Positions 52,586-62,441 are shown, counted from the first letter of the stretch. The stretch: DNA of 64,000 nt from Campylobacteraceae bacterium (GCA_013215945.1 JABSOM010000002.1:62001-126000), one strand, 5' to 3'. The notes: generated from the sequence alone by a model not told the origin. Translations and numbers: made by a program.

Positions 52586-52609
52586 GGAATCCTAATTCTT
52601 AAGGATTCC
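52586..52609 (+). terminator. Stem-loop after the dCache chemoreceptor gene
   Basis: GGAATCCT (52586-52593), loop AATTCTTA and AGGATTCC (52602-52609) form an 8-bp perfect stem 24 bp after the stop. A T tract follows only 27 bp later (52637), so it is a moderate candidate. Confidence 0.5.
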
Positions 52610-52760
52610 AGGAAAAAATAGTAAATACTTAAACTCCTTTTTTTTAATTTTCACTCTATATAACAAAACTAATAAATCTTTTATGATAAAATTACAAGAA
52701 TAAGGGTATTGCTTATACGTAAATAATTACGTTTACAAACCTTGATTTTAAGGAAGATAT

Positions 52761-54482
52761 ATGAAAGAAATAAAACAAAACGCTGCTCTTGTAAAAACAC
52801 TTGATGATCTGGCACAGTTAGTAGATTATTCGTTAATGAACACACTAAATGAAGATCCTGATGCTAAAGAAAATGGCCTTGATTATGAAGCTAGACAGGT
52901 TTTTTCAGGTCACTATGTTCGCGTTAAACCAACAGCAATAAAAGATCCTATTTATGTATCACACAGTAAAAATTTATTTGAAGAATTGGGTTTTTCCGAT
53001 AGTCTTGCTACTTCAGCTGATTTTGTTAGTATGTTTTCTGGGGATATGAGCTCTGTCCCAGAACCTATGACAAAATTAGGCTGGGCAAGTGGTTATGCGC
53101 TTTCTATTTATGGCAGAGAATATTATGCTCAGTGCCCTTTCCAAACAGGGAATGGATATGGGGATGGCAGAGCTCTTTCTGTATTTGAGGGCGTAATTAA
53201 TGATAAACGTTGGGAAATGCAGTTAAAAGGAGGCGGAAGAACACCTTATTGTCGTGGGGCAGATGGTAGAGCCGTTTTACGATCCAGTGTTAGGGAATTT
53301 TTAGCGCAAGAACATATGCATGCTTTAGGAATTCCTACCTCACGTTCTTTGTCTTTATACACTTCAAACACGGAAAAAGTACAAAGACCATGGTTTTCTC
53401 ATGGTTCTTATTCCAAAGATCCAGACAGAATGATTAATGAAGCCGTTGCAATTTCTACGCGTGTATCTTCCTCTTTTCTTCGTGTTGGACAAATAGAACT
53501 TTTTGCCAGACGTGCTAGAAAAAATGAACACGCATCTGCAAAAGAAGAGCTTGAAAAAATTGTTTTGCATTTGATTGAGCGAGAGTATAGTGAGGTAATT
53601 GATAAAAATTTAAGCACAGAAAAAAAAGTATTATTGTTAGCAAAAACATTTCTTACTCGTTTGAGTGCTCTTATAGTAAACTGGGTTCGTATTGGATATT
53701 GTCAAGGAAATTTTAACAGCGATAACTGTGCAGCTGGTGGTTTCACACTGGATTATGGACCTTTTGGCTTTTGTGATGTATTTGATCCGTATTATCAGCC
53801 TTGGACAGGTGGAGGAGAACACTTCTCTTTTTTTAATCAAGCCGCAGCAGCAGAACAAAATTTTCATGTGTTTTGCAGCGCTTTACAACCCTTGTTACAA
53901 ACATCTAAAAAAGATTTGGTTTTATTAGAAGAAATTAGAAGTACTTTTTCTTCTGTAATACAAGAAAAAATGCAAAAAATGTGGGCTTCTAAACTTGGAC
54001 TTAAAAGTTTTAATGCCCATTTGTATACTGAGCTAGAATTGCTTATGCTTCAAACATCTGTAGATTACACTATCTTTTTTCGTGAGCTCTCAGAACTGCC
54101 TTCTGATATGGAACCTTTGAAAAAAAGTTTTTATAATGATGTGACAAATAATGCAGAGATACAAGAACGTTGGTTACAGTGGTTTAAAAAATGGCAAGCT
54201 CTCATTTCTAGTGAAGAAAATACAAAATCTGAAAAAGAGCGCGAAGCGCTTTCATCTTTAATGAAAAGTATTAATCCCAAATACACCTTACGAGAGTGGT
54301 TTCTTGTGCCTGCATATGAGAGCGCAAATGAGGGTGAGTATTCACTCCTTAGAGAACTTCAAGAAGTTATGATTAATCCCTATTCAGAGCTCTCAAAAGA
54401 GATGGAAGAAAAGTATTATAGACTTAAACCCTCACACTTCTTTGATCTCGCTGGAATATCTCATGTTAGCTGTTCCTCCTAA
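52761..54482 (+). CDS. selO: Protein adenylyltransferase SelO
   Basis: A 573-residue SelO (YdiU/UPF0061) pseudokinase that transfers AMP to Ser/Thr/Tyr of protein targets. Diagnostic stretches are [15 protein letters not shown] (about residue 130), [45 protein letters not shown] (about 153-198), NFNSDN (~320) and LDYGPFGF (~331) with the metal-binding Asp/Asn pairs. The C-terminus reads SHVSCSS; Cys-Ser-Ser is where animal SELENOO has selenocysteine and where bacterial enzymes have a Cys. It is about 90 residues longer than E. coli SelO, with extra helical sequence between 390 and 540. Confidence 0.95.
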   Translation: MKEIKQNAALVKTLDDLAQLVDYSLMNTLNEDPDAKENGLDYEARQVFSGHYVRVKPTAIKDPIYVSHSKNLFEELGFSDSLATSADFVSMFSGDMSSVPEPMTKLGWASGYALSIYGREYYAQCPFQTGNGYGDGRALSVFEGVINDKRWEMQLKGGGRTPYCRGADGRAVLRSSVREFLAQEHMHALGIPTSRSLSLYTSNTEKVQRPWFSHGSYSKDPDRMINEAVAISTRVSSSFLRVGQIELFARRARKNEHASAKEELEKIVLHLIEREYSEVIDKNLSTEKKVLLLAKTFLTRLSALIVNWVRIGYCQGNFNSDNCAAGGFTLDYGPFGFCDVFDPYYQPWTGGGEHFSFFNQAAAAEQNFHVFCSALQPLLQTSKKDLVLLEEIRSTFSSVIQEKMQKMWASKLGLKSFNAHLYTELELLMLQTSVDYTIFFRELSELPSDMEPLKKSFYNDVTNNAEIQERWLQWFKKWQALISSEENTKSEKEREALSSLMKSINPKYTLREWFLVPAYESANEGEYSLLRELQEVMINPYSELSKEMEEKYYRLKPSHFFDLAGISHVSCSS

Positions 54483-54693
54483 GAATTACTAAAAGAGGGA
54501 CTTGGGAAGGAAAATCATTTTATATATTTTGATCTTTTTTATAAAAAAAAGAGGAATAAAACTAACTTAAAAATATGAATTACTTTTTAAACATATTTAC
54601 TTAATAATTATTAAGCATATAATTAAGATAGATTTATTGTCATTTAGTATTTAGAATTGTTTTATATAATTATTATTAAGTATAAGGATTGTA

Positions 54694-55842
54694 ATGAAAT
54701 ATCTCATTATTTTATGCTTCTCACTTGTTATGCTTTGTTCTTATGAAATAAATGTTGGTATGAGTACTGCTCTTAGTGGACCTACCAAAGCGCTGGGTCA
54801 AAATATGTATTTAGGCCTTAATTTAGCATTTCAACATGAAAATGATTTACAAAAAAAATTTCACTATAAAATTACAGTCTTAGATGATAAATATGAACCA
54901 GACTTAAGTGCTAAAAATATGAGAATATTAACAGAAGATAAAAAAATTCTAGCAATACTTGGAAATGTTGGTACTCCTACTGCGAATGTTTCTGTTCCTA
55001 TTGCAAATGAAAAGAAAATTCTCTTCTTTGGTGCTTTTACAGGAGCAGGCATTTTGCGAAAAATACCTCCTGATAAATATATTATAAATTACAGAGCATC
55101 CTATCGACAAGAAACTTCTTATATGATTGATATGCTTTTAAATAATGGTATTAAAGCAGAAGAAATTGCATTCTTTACACAAAATGATGCGTATGGAGAT
55201 GCTGGATATTATGGTGCTGTTTCTGCTCTTGAAAAAAGAGGGTTTAACAAAATAAACACTTTAGCTCATGGCAGATATAGAAGAAATACCTTAAATGTAG
55301 AAGATGGTTTAATTAGTATTTTAGATGCACAAATTGATCCAAAAGCAATAATCATAGTAGGCGCTTATGCTCCTGTTGCTAAATTTATTCATTTAGCAAA
55401 AGAAGATTTTCCCTCTGCTTTATTTTTAAATGTATCTTTTGTTGGTAGTAATGCTTTAAAAAAAGCATTAAACAAAAATATATCCAATGTTCTTGTAACG
55501 CAGGTAGTTCCCCATTTTACATCAAAATTACGAATAGTAAAAGAATATTTATCTGTTTTATCACACTATGAAAAAAATGAGATTTTTTCTTTTGTATCCT
55601 TAGAAGGATATATTGTTGGAAGATTATTTATAGAAGCACTTAAAAATATACCAGAAAAAAATATTAACAAAGAGAATATTATTAAAGCCTTTGAAAACAT
55701 AAAAGACTTTGATATTGGTCTTGGTTTTACGTCAGGTTTTTCTAAAAATAACCATCAATTTTCTAATAAAATTTGGCTTACTTTATTAAAAAACAATCAA
55801 TATATTGAGTTTAAATGGGATTTATTGAATAAAGAAGATTAG
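54694..55842 (+). CDS. Branched-chain-type ABC substrate-binding protein (sensor input?)
   Basis: A 382-residue periplasmic protein with signal sequence (LIILCFSLVMLCSY) and the Peripla_BP_6/LivJ fold: INVGMSTALSGPTKALGQNMYLGLNLAFQHEND, AILGNVGTPTANVSVPIANEKKILFFGAFTGAG, AFFTQNDAYGDAGYYGAVSALEKRGF. No LivHMGF transporter genes follow; instead an HD-GYP sensor is 22 bp downstream. This suggests the protein passes ligand information to that membrane enzyme rather than importing substrate. Family use of such proteins in signalling is known; this pairing is inference. Confidence 0.9.
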   Translation: MKYLIILCFSLVMLCSYEINVGMSTALSGPTKALGQNMYLGLNLAFQHENDLQKKFHYKITVLDDKYEPDLSAKNMRILTEDKKILAILGNVGTPTANVSVPIANEKKILFFGAFTGAGILRKIPPDKYIINYRASYRQETSYMIDMLLNNGIKAEEIAFFTQNDAYGDAGYYGAVSALEKRGFNKINTLAHGRYRRNTLNVEDGLISILDAQIDPKAIIIVGAYAPVAKFIHLAKEDFPSALFLNVSFVGSNALKKALNKNISNVLVTQVVPHFTSKLRIVKEYLSVLSHYEKNEIFSFVSLEGYIVGRLFIEALKNIPEKNINKENIIKAFENIKDFDIGLGFTSGFSKNNHQFSNKIWLTLLKNNQYIEFKWDLLNKED

Positions 55843-55864
55843 TCTTTTATAAAAGGAATAAATA

Positions 55865-57769
55865 ATGATTGATTTCTTAAATAAACTTAGCAAGTATTTA
55901 TCAATAAAAGCAATCGTTTTTTCTGGGGTTTTTGTAATGACTTTGGTTATTCTTGCTTTTGCTTCAACAATGATTTATTTATCTAATACAATAAAATATG
56001 ATCAAATTAGTCTAAAAAAAATCCTTTTAGTAGAAAGCCAAAACAAAGATATTATTAATGTTATAAAAGAAATTAATTATTTGGATACTGAAATCTTACT
56101 TGCAAAAAACAGTGAAGAATTAGAAAAAATAGAAGATTTATTATTAGAAGAAATGATAAATGAAAAAACTCTGGATTTTAAAAGAAATTTACACTTAGAA
56201 AAAAAATACAATAGCAGTATTAAAACAATTAACAAACTTATCAATGAAGAAATAAACTTACAACATGATTTTTACGATAAAGCCAGTCTCATTTTGTTTT
56301 ATCAAAGTGAATTAAATGATTATTTAATTAGCATTAATAAAAAAATTGAAAGTATGATTAATACAAGTAATAGTATTTCCAGTTCTATTTTATTAAAGAG
56401 AAAAAGATTGCATAGAAGAATACAAAAAGACATTAAAAATAATAAAGACATATCCTCATCTTTGAAAATTATTTTTACTAAAGACTATGAACGAATAAAC
56501 AGTATTACTAAAAAACTAGATCTTTCCATTTTAGCTATGCAAAAACATATTAATAGCATTATTTATGAAAAAGATAAAGATTTATTAAATGATATTATAA
56601 GTAATAAATTATTACAAAGTAAAATGCTGCTTGACAACAGTTTAGAAAAACTTGATAAGATGGAAGCTTTAGATAAAGAAAAAATATTAGCCATAAGAAT
56701 GAATTTTATGAATATCAAAGAAATTATTTCTTATATTACAAATGCAAAAAATCAAATGCTTTTACAAATAATTGCTTTAAATATATTAAAAGATGACAAA
56801 GATATTTTAAATAAAACCCTTTTTAAAATCATTAATGACGTAAGTACTTATTCTAATACTATTAAAATTGATATTTTAAATAATTCAGATAATATTGCAA
56901 AAAGATCTACCCTTATAGTAATCATTGTTGGTTTAGTATTGTTGCTTTTAATTATTTTTTCCGCTTTTACTTTAATTTCAAGAATAAATATACCCTTGGC
57001 TGGAATAATAGATTTTATTAAAAAAATTTCTTCACATAAGATAAGTTTATTAAAAAACATACCCATTGAAGTAGAAGATGAATTTGGGCAACTTTCAAAT
57101 ACTTTTAATAAAATGACCTCTAGTTTGCATAACAATATGAATGAAATCAAAGAATTAAATATAGAAATAGAAGATACTCAAAAAGAAGTAATATTTACTA
57201 TGGGTGCTATTGGGGAGAGTAGAAGTAAAGAAACAAGTAATCACGTAAGAAGAGTTGCCGCATATTCGGAGCTTTTAGCAAAAAAATATCCTTTAGATGA
57301 ACATACAGTAAAAATTTTAAAAGAAGCTTCTCCTATGCATGATATAGGAAAAGTTGGAATTCCTGATTCTATTTTAAAAAAACCTGCTTTATTAGATGCC
57401 CAAGAATGGAAAATTATGAAAACACATGCGCAATTGGGTTATGAAATGTTAAAATACTCAAAAAGAGAGATATTAAAAACAGCGTCAATTGTTGCATATG
57501 AGCACCATGAAAAATGGGATGGATCAGGTTATCCAAGAGGATTAAAAGAAGAAGAAATACATATCTTTGGTCGTATAACAGCCCTTGCTGATGTTTTTGA
57601 TGCTTTAGGAAGTAACAGATGTTATAAACGAGCTTGGCCTTTGGATAAATTATTAAAACTGTTTAAAGAAGAAAGAGGAAAACATTTTGAACCAAAACTG
57701 GTAGATATCTTATTTGAAAACCTGGATGATTTTTTAGCAATTCAAAAAAAATATAAAGATAATAATTAA
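55865..57769 (+). CDS. Membrane HD-GYP cyclic-di-GMP phosphodiesterase
   Basis: A 634-residue protein. TM1 is at 16-40, a helical periplasmic region at 40-345, TM2 at about 348-370, a HAMP domain at 372-425 (INIPLAGIIDFIKKISS and EVEDEFGQLSNTFNKMTSSL), a short coiled coil, and HD-GYP at 445-625. Catalytic elements include HVRRVAAYSELLA, MHDIGKVGIPD (H492-D493) and YEHHEKWDGSGYPRG with the GYP triad, then ALADVFDALGSNRCYK. It hydrolyses c-di-GMP to lower its level. It is encoded with a periplasmic binding protein, its likely input. Confidence 0.93.
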   Translation: MIDFLNKLSKYLSIKAIVFSGVFVMTLVILAFASTMIYLSNTIKYDQISLKKILLVESQNKDIINVIKEINYLDTEILLAKNSEELEKIEDLLLEEMINEKTLDFKRNLHLEKKYNSSIKTINKLINEEINLQHDFYDKASLILFYQSELNDYLISINKKIESMINTSNSISSSILLKRKRLHRRIQKDIKNNKDISSSLKIIFTKDYERINSITKKLDLSILAMQKHINSIIYEKDKDLLNDIISNKLLQSKMLLDNSLEKLDKMEALDKEKILAIRMNFMNIKEIISYITNAKNQMLLQIIALNILKDDKDILNKTLFKIINDVSTYSNTIKIDILNNSDNIAKRSTLIVIIVGLVLLLLIIFSAFTLISRINIPLAGIIDFIKKISSHKISLLKNIPIEVEDEFGQLSNTFNKMTSSLHNNMNEIKELNIEIEDTQKEVIFTMGAIGESRSKETSNHVRRVAAYSELLAKKYPLDEHTVKILKEASPMHDIGKVGIPDSILKKPALLDAQEWKIMKTHAQLGYEMLKYSKREILKTASIVAYEHHEKWDGSGYPRGLKEEEIHIFGRITALADVFDALGSNRCYKRAWPLDKLLKLFKEERGKHFEPKLVDILFENLDDFLAIQKKYKDNN

Positions 57770-57796
57770 TTATAAATACTATAGCAAGGAGCTGTT

Positions 57797-58594
57797 ATGA
57801 ATCTTGATACCTTATTTATTAGCTTATGGAAAGAATATATTAAACTAACACCTCAAGCAAAAACAATACATGAACTGTTTCAAGAACAAGAAAATCATAT
57901 TATTACAAATGATCATATAGCATTTAGAACACTTTCTTTAAAAGAATGTAATATTGATGTTTTATCTAAAGTTTTTCTTGATTTAAACTACGAAAGAAAA
58001 GAACATTATACTTTTAAAGAAAAAAAACTATCTGCCTATTATTTTATGCATAAAAATCCCACTTATCCGAAAATATTTATAAGTGAACTGCAACTTTTAT
58101 CTTTTGATAAAAGAATACAAAATATATTTAACGAAATTATAAAAAATATTCCTCTTAATATTCTTAAAAGCAGCGAGCTTATTTATTCAGGCAAACACTG
58201 GGACATATCATATAAAACCTATGAAGATATATATAAAATCAGTGAATATGCTGCGTGGTTTTATGTTTATGGTTTTTGTGCAAATCATTTTACTGTTTAT
58301 ATTAATGATTTAAAAAACTTCACTAATATAAAAGATGTCAATACTTTTATAAAAAAATCCGGATTTAAATTAAATACAAGTGGAGGGGAAATTAAGGGAA
58401 GTGCAAAAGAATTATTAGAACAAAGCTCCACTTTAGCTCAAGTTATTCCTATAAAATTTAAAGAAGGAATTTATAATATACCTTCTTGTTATTATGAATT
58501 TGCAAAACGCTATAAAAATAAAAACAATCATTTATTTCAAGGTTTTGTAATACAATCCGCAGACAAAATATTTGAAAGCACAAATCAACATTAA
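57797..58594 (+). CDS. DUF1338 protein, HglS-like 2-oxoadipate dioxygenase/decarboxylase
   Basis: A 265-residue DUF1338 family member. Metal ligand candidates are H40 (NDHIAFRT), H164 (ANHFTVYIND) and E234 (CYYEFAKRY), the H-H-E set of the family. Other marks are GFKLNTSGGEIKGSAKELLEQSSTLAQVIPIKF and PSCYYEFAKRY at the end. HglS enzymes convert 2-oxoadipate to D-2-hydroxyglutarate in lysine catabolism with Fe(II) and O2; substrate use here is by family only. It follows the HD-GYP gene by 27 bp, with its own AAGGAG, and ends in a strong terminator. Confidence 0.85.
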   Translation: MNLDTLFISLWKEYIKLTPQAKTIHELFQEQENHIITNDHIAFRTLSLKECNIDVLSKVFLDLNYERKEHYTFKEKKLSAYYFMHKNPTYPKIFISELQLLSFDKRIQNIFNEIIKNIPLNILKSSELIYSGKHWDISYKTYEDIYKISEYAAWFYVYGFCANHFTVYINDLKNFTNIKDVNTFIKKSGFKLNTSGGEIKGSAKELLEQSSTLAQVIPIKFKEGIYNIPSCYYEFAKRYKNKNNHLFQGFVIQSADKIFESTNQH

Positions 58595-58609
58595 TAATTA
58601 TCTGCTTTT

Positions 58610-58643
58610 AGCTCTTTTTCCTAAGAATTACGGAAAAAGAGCT
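58610..58643. terminator. Bidirectional terminator between convergent genes
   Basis: AGCTCTTTTTCC (58610-58621), a 10-nt loop and GGAAAAAGAGCT (58632-58643) form a 12-bp stem followed by TTAATTT, between the DUF1338 gene and the reverse-strand DUF1330-like gene. Confidence 0.8.
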
Positions 58644-58689
58644 TTAATTTAAAGATGATAAAGGTTTTTTAATAAGAGAAGACAAACAG

Positions 58690-59001
58690 TTAGCTGTTTT
58701 CTTCTTTAGTATAACTTGAAATAATACTTGTACTAGCAACCGCTTTGTTAAAGTATTTTTCTTTTATTGTTAAATAATCTGGGTTTAAAAAGAACGCATT
58801 CATTTTATCTTCATTTTCAAAACATATTGTAAAGACACGATTGATTTTATCTTTTGTCTGCGATTTTAATACTTCTGATACTTTAAAATCATAAAGAATA
58901 CTGCCACCGTATTTTACTGCTAGGGGGAGTATAAGCTGTCTGTATTTTTGGTAGTTTATTTCATCAATAATATCTAACCCTACGAGCATTTCATATGCCA
59001 T
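58690..59001 (-). CDS. DUF1330-like small protein
   Basis: A 103-residue protein with a ferredoxin-like dimeric alpha/beta pattern: MAYEMLVGLDIIDEINYQKYRQLILPLAVKYGGSILYDFKVSEVL, then RVFTICFENEDKMNAFFLNPDYLTIKEKYF. Y-x-x-[YF] and the G-G-x-x-[LI] turn and F-x-x-x-[ED]-x-A-x-x-[WF] end fit the DUF1330/EthD-like group. It is the second gene of a reverse-strand operon after the flavodoxin-fold oxidoreductase (9-bp gap). Enzymatic role unknown. Confidence 0.75.
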   Translation of the reverse strand: MAYEMLVGLDIIDEINYQKYRQLILPLAVKYGGSILYDFKVSEVLKSQTKDKINRVFTICFENEDKMNAFFLNPDYLTIKEKYFNKAVASTSIISSYTKEENS

Positions 59002-59010
59002 TTAAAATCC

Positions 59011-59550
59011 TTAATTTATAGCTACAAAAGATTGACTAAACGTGCTAATCTTTTGTAAATATTTATCTAAATTATAACTAGAATCACCACTTGTTGCATT
59101 ACTATCAAAAGGACAGGCACAATGCAACATACCTTTATAATTCATTCCTAAATACGCAAAAGTATGCTTGAATATATCTTCAAAACAACTTTCAGGGTTT
59201 TTTGCATCACTTGTTGATATTACTGCTGTGTTTTTACCTTTTAATTGTTTGCCTAAGTCTTTTTCAACGGTAATTAAATCAGTGAGTCTGTCTAAGAACA
59301 ATTTCATTTGAACACTGGGACTAAACCAATATACAGGGCTTGATAAAATAATATTGTCATAAGTCAAAATCTCTTTGATTAAGTTTATAAAATCATCATG
59401 TTTATTTTTATGTTCATAATCAAAGGGCAAAATATTGTATTTACTAATATCAAAGATAACTGCATTTGTTTTTTGTGCAACTATATTTGTTAAGTTTGCT
59501 GTATTTCCATTGGCTCGTGATGTACCTAAAATTATTGCTGTTTTTTTCAT
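59011..59550 (-). CDS. Flavodoxin-fold NAD(P)H-dependent oxidoreductase
   Basis: A 179-residue FMN reductase-like protein from ATG 59548-59550, behind AAGGATAAAA. The frame extends 59 codons upstream, but that part would encode an unlikely hydrophobic leader and overlap the divergent AraC promoter. The core has AIILGTSRANGNTANLTNIV (phosphate-binding loop), YDNIILSSPVYWFSPSVQMKLFLDRLTDL (P-V-Y-W-x-x-x-x-x-x-K-x-x-x-D-R) and Cys at AYLGMNYKGMLHCACPFDS. It is divergent from an AraC gene that probably controls it. Confidence 0.88.
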   Translation of the reverse strand: MKKTAIILGTSRANGNTANLTNIVAQKTNAVIFDISKYNILPFDYEHKNKHDDFINLIKEILTYDNIILSSPVYWFSPSVQMKLFLDRLTDLITVEKDLGKQLKGKNTAVISTSDAKNPESCFEDIFKHTFAYLGMNYKGMLHCACPFDSNATSGDSSYNLDKYLQKISTFSQSFVAIN

Positions 59551-59585
59551 TTTTATCCTTTTATTTATTAATTGCATGTATAATA

Positions 59586-59650
59586 ACACATACAAATGCG
59601 TATTTCCAGACACAAAAGCGCAAATTTCATGCACAAAAGCACAAAAGATA
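59586..59650. promoter_or_regulatory. Repeated operator-like elements between AraC and oxidoreductase
   Basis: ACAAATGCGTATTT (59592), CACAAAAGCGCAAATTT (59611) and CACAAAAGCACAAAAG (59632) are three imperfect copies of a CAAAAGCNCAAA element, spaced about 20 bp (two helical turns). Spacing and position suit an AraC-type activator controlling the divergent genes. The last copy reaches close to the AraC start. Confidence 0.55.
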
Positions 59651-59654
59651 AAAA

Positions 59655-60551
59655 ATGACAAATGAAATAATAAAATTAAAACAACTGTGTGAATTATTTT
59701 CTTTAAATGAAAAAGATGGTTTTTCAAATACGTATATTGATGACATCAAATTATTCAAAGTATCAAGCAATGATCAATTAAGTCCTTTATTTTATAATAA
59801 GGGATTTAGTTTTGTAGGTCAAGGTAGGAAAATTGGATATAAAAATAATGCAAAATTTGAACATGGTTCTAGTGATTATCTTGTAATTTGTTCTCCTGAA
59901 GCCATTCAATGTGAAACATATATACTAGGAGATGAACCCTTAATTGGTATTTATATAAACCTTGATATGAACAGACTTCATAGAGTTGTAAGAAAGTATT
60001 CTAAGTTTAAGCATGAGAATAAAAAAAACAAAGAACTGTCTTTTTCAATTACGTGTAATATTAGAACTGAAATAATTCAAGAAATTTATATGAAATTATT
60101 AAATATACTTAACAGTGAAATTGATTCAAATATCTTAGCAGATGGTTTGTTGGATGAACTTTATTATAGAATACTTCAAAGTACTAATGGCCCTATGTTA
60201 GAACTAATGTGTGAACAAAACAGTGATGTGTCAAAAATATCAAGAGCTGTTGAATATATTATTGAAAATATTGATAAAAAAATAAGCTTGGATGAGATGG
60301 CCAGATTAACAGATATGAGTATAAATAACTTTCATAAACTTTTTAAACAAGCATTAAATGATACTCCAGTGCAATACATGAAAAAAATCAGATTGTATAA
60401 AGCAAGACAATTGATTATATACAATAACCTAAGAACAGTTGATGCGGCACAAGTAGTTGGATATGACAGTACCAGTCAGTTTAGCAGAGAATTTAAGAGA
60501 TATTTTGGAGTCTCCCCTAGTAAAATTAAAGAAACAGAAGCAGAGGCATAA
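59655..60551 (+). CDS. AraC family transcriptional regulator (AraC_N domain)
   Basis: A 298-residue regulator. The N-terminal 150 residues match the AraC_N sensor (LFYNKGFSFVGQGRKIGYKNNAKFEHGSSDYLVICSPEAIQCETYIL, P-L-I-G-I-Y-I). The C-terminal HTH pair is KISLDEMARLTDMSINNFHKLFKQALNDTPVQYMKKIRLYKARQLI and RTVDAAQVVGYDSTSQFSREFKRYFGVSPSK. It is divergent from the NAD(P)H oxidoreductase with repeats between. Start ATG 59655; the DNA just upstream contains the operator-like copies. Confidence 0.93.
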   Translation: MTNEIIKLKQLCELFSLNEKDGFSNTYIDDIKLFKVSSNDQLSPLFYNKGFSFVGQGRKIGYKNNAKFEHGSSDYLVICSPEAIQCETYILGDEPLIGIYINLDMNRLHRVVRKYSKFKHENKKNKELSFSITCNIRTEIIQEIYMKLLNILNSEIDSNILADGLLDELYYRILQSTNGPMLELMCEQNSDVSKISRAVEYIIENIDKKISLDEMARLTDMSINNFHKLFKQALNDTPVQYMKKIRLYKARQLIIYNNLRTVDAAQVVGYDSTSQFSREFKRYFGVSPSKIKETEAEA

Positions 60552-60598
60552 AAAAGGCCTATTTTTTTATTAAAAACAGAAGAAAGAATGGCTTTTTT
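60551..60598. terminator. Stem-loop between convergent AraC and kinase genes
   Basis: AAAAAAGGCC at 60551 pairs with GGCTTTTTT (60590-60598) across a 30-nt loop, with one bulge. The position between convergent genes suits a bidirectional terminator, though the loop is long. Confidence 0.4.
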
Positions 60599-60600
60599 GT

Positions 60601-61953
60601 TTAAATTTTATGCGGTAAAATGATTTTAAATTCAGCACCTTTATAATCTGTGTTGTTATACGTAAATTTTTTATTTGACACGGTTATTTCTCCCTTAAGA
60701 TTTTTTGTAATAATCATATTTGACATATACAAGCCAATACCTGTTCCATTTTGTTTTGATTTGGTCGTAAAATGTTGTTTAAAAATTTTATGAAGTAACT
60801 TAGTTGGAATGCCTTGTGCATTATCTTTTATACTTATTTCTACGTTCTCTTTAACTTTTATATCTATGAATATATATTTCTCTTTTATTTCTTTTTCAAG
60901 TAATTGGTCTTTTGCATTGTTTAAAATATTAATAAGTACTTGAATTAACTCATATTCATAACTAATAATACATACCTCTTGTGTATTTTCTATAATATTT
61001 ATATTGGAGTTTGCAAACTCAGAAGAAAGAAGTTTAAAAACTTTTTTGATACTGTCTTTTAGACAAAATGTATTTTTTTCTTTTTTGAGACTAAAAAACT
61101 TTCTGAAGTCATCAATTGTATGTGATAAGTATTGCGTATGATTATTTATACACTCCATTGTATTCACTATTTCTTCTTTATTTAGTGTTGAGATTTCGCT
61201 TTTAAGTATTAATCCTGTTGCTGATGTAGAAATAACAGAGAGTGGTTGTCTCCACTGATGGGCAATGTTTTCAATCATTTCACCCATTGCTGCCATTTTA
61301 GATTGATGAAAAATGATTTGCTGTTTTATTTTATTTTCATTTATTTCTTCTTTTATTCTTTTCTCTAAATTCTTATTGATTTTCTCTATCTCGATTTTTG
61401 CTTTTTTTAATTCCAATGTTCTTTGATCTACTTTATGCTGTAAACTTTCATCTATGTGATGTTGGGTAATTTCAGCACTTGCTCTTAAAGCAAGAAACTC
61501 TACAATTGAAACAAAAAAATCTTTGTTTTCCATTGTTTTATCATCTAAAAGAACTAAAATACTGGATACTCCTGTTTTTGTACGAGATACAACAGGTGCT
61601 CCTATATATGCTTCAATACCCATATCTTGTAAGAGTTTATCATCAGGAAAGTCTTTAATAACATTTTTGTCATGTATGCATACACGCTCACCTGTAAGTA
61701 CCAATTCACAGGGTGTATCTTTTAGATTATAGACAAAATTATCTGCAAAATCATTTACTGCCCAGACAACATCTGTTTTTAATTCACTTAAAGAATCCCC
61801 TGTAGGGTGACCGATTAAAGCATACTTAACATCCAAATTAAGGGCAATGTTTTTTATAAATTCTTTTAAATAATCTATTCCCGTAAGTCTTTGGTCTATG
61901 TCTAAGATAGATGAAATAATTTTTAAAATATCTTTCTTATTTACCTGTGGCAT
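60601..61953 (-). CDS. GAF-domain sensor histidine kinase
   Basis: A 450-residue cytoplasmic kinase. GAF region about residues 15-165 (LDVKYALIGHPTGDSLSELKTDVVWAVNDFADN, GERVCIHDKNVIKDFPDDKLLQDMGIEAYIGAPV), a coiled coil 165-220, then the H box with H232 in AAMGEMIENIAHQWRQPLSVIS. The ATPase part has YELIQVLINILNNAKDQL, DNAQGIP, FKQHFTTK and GTGIGLYMS. It resembles the 16008 kinase in H-box type but lacks a receiver. No response regulator is adjacent. Confidence 0.93.
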   Translation of the reverse strand: MPQVNKKDILKIISSILDIDQRLTGIDYLKEFIKNIALNLDVKYALIGHPTGDSLSELKTDVVWAVNDFADNFVYNLKDTPCELVLTGERVCIHDKNVIKDFPDDKLLQDMGIEAYIGAPVVSRTKTGVSSILVLLDDKTMENKDFFVSIVEFLALRASAEITQHHIDESLQHKVDQRTLELKKAKIEIEKINKNLEKRIKEEINENKIKQQIIFHQSKMAAMGEMIENIAHQWRQPLSVISTSATGLILKSEISTLNKEEIVNTMECINNHTQYLSHTIDDFRKFFSLKKEKNTFCLKDSIKKVFKLLSSEFANSNINIIENTQEVCIISYEYELIQVLINILNNAKDQLLEKEIKEKYIFIDIKVKENVEISIKDNAQGIPTKLLHKIFKQHFTTKSKQNGTGIGLYMSNMIITKNLKGEITVSNKKFTYNNTDYKGAEFKIILPHKI

Positions 61954-62150
61954 ATTGAAGTCCTATATAAAAATAATTTAATTTTATTATACTTATATTA
62001 ACATGATTTTTATAAATTAGAAAAACTAAATGTTCTTTAATACTAAAATACACAGCATGAATTTAGACTTTTTAAAAAACTATGAGAGGTGATTACTACA
62101 AATAAAACTCAAGTATTGTATACTCCTTTTCTAAAAGAATAAGGAAATAA

Positions 62151-62441
62151 ATGGAAAACATAATTAAAATAGCAATTGAAAATAAACAAGTCTTGCGATT
62201 TACTTATAAAAATAAAAACAGACTGGTTGAACCTTATACCTTTGGAGAATCAGCCACAGGCAAAGATACTCTAAGTGCTTTTCAACTTGAAGGTGGAAGT
62301 GATGCTTCAGGTGATATGACGTGGAGACAATTTGCTTTGCGTGAAATCAGAGATTTAGAATTATTAGATACAAACTTTGAGTTAAGAGAGGATTATCATC
62401 CTTCTAATGCAAGAATGAATTTTATTTACTGGACGGTATAA
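62151..62441 (+). CDS. Small WYL-domain-like protein
   Basis: A 96-residue protein that appears to be an isolated WYL-type domain: IIKIAIENKQVLRFTYKNKNRLVEPYTFGESATGKDTLSAFQLEGGSD, then WRQFALREIRDLELLDTNF. The I-x-x-x-x-V-x-F-x-Y-x-x-x-x-R-x-V-E-P pattern and the final F-x-L-x-x-[IM]-x-x-[LM] match. WYL domains bind nucleotides or nucleic acid ends in regulators; here there is no HTH, so it may be a sensor partner. It has AAGGAAATAA upstream. Confidence 0.8.
   Translation: MENIIKIAIENKQVLRFTYKNKNRLVEPYTFGESATGKDTLSAFQLEGGSDASGDMTWRQFALREIRDLELLDTNFELREDYHPSNARMNFIYWTV

Noticed and set aside
59551-59727. N-terminal 59-residue membrane extension of the oxidoreductase
   Set aside because: The extension is poorly supported, overlaps the divergent AraC gene and operator repeats, and ATG 59550 has AAGGAT upstream and fits the family N-terminus.
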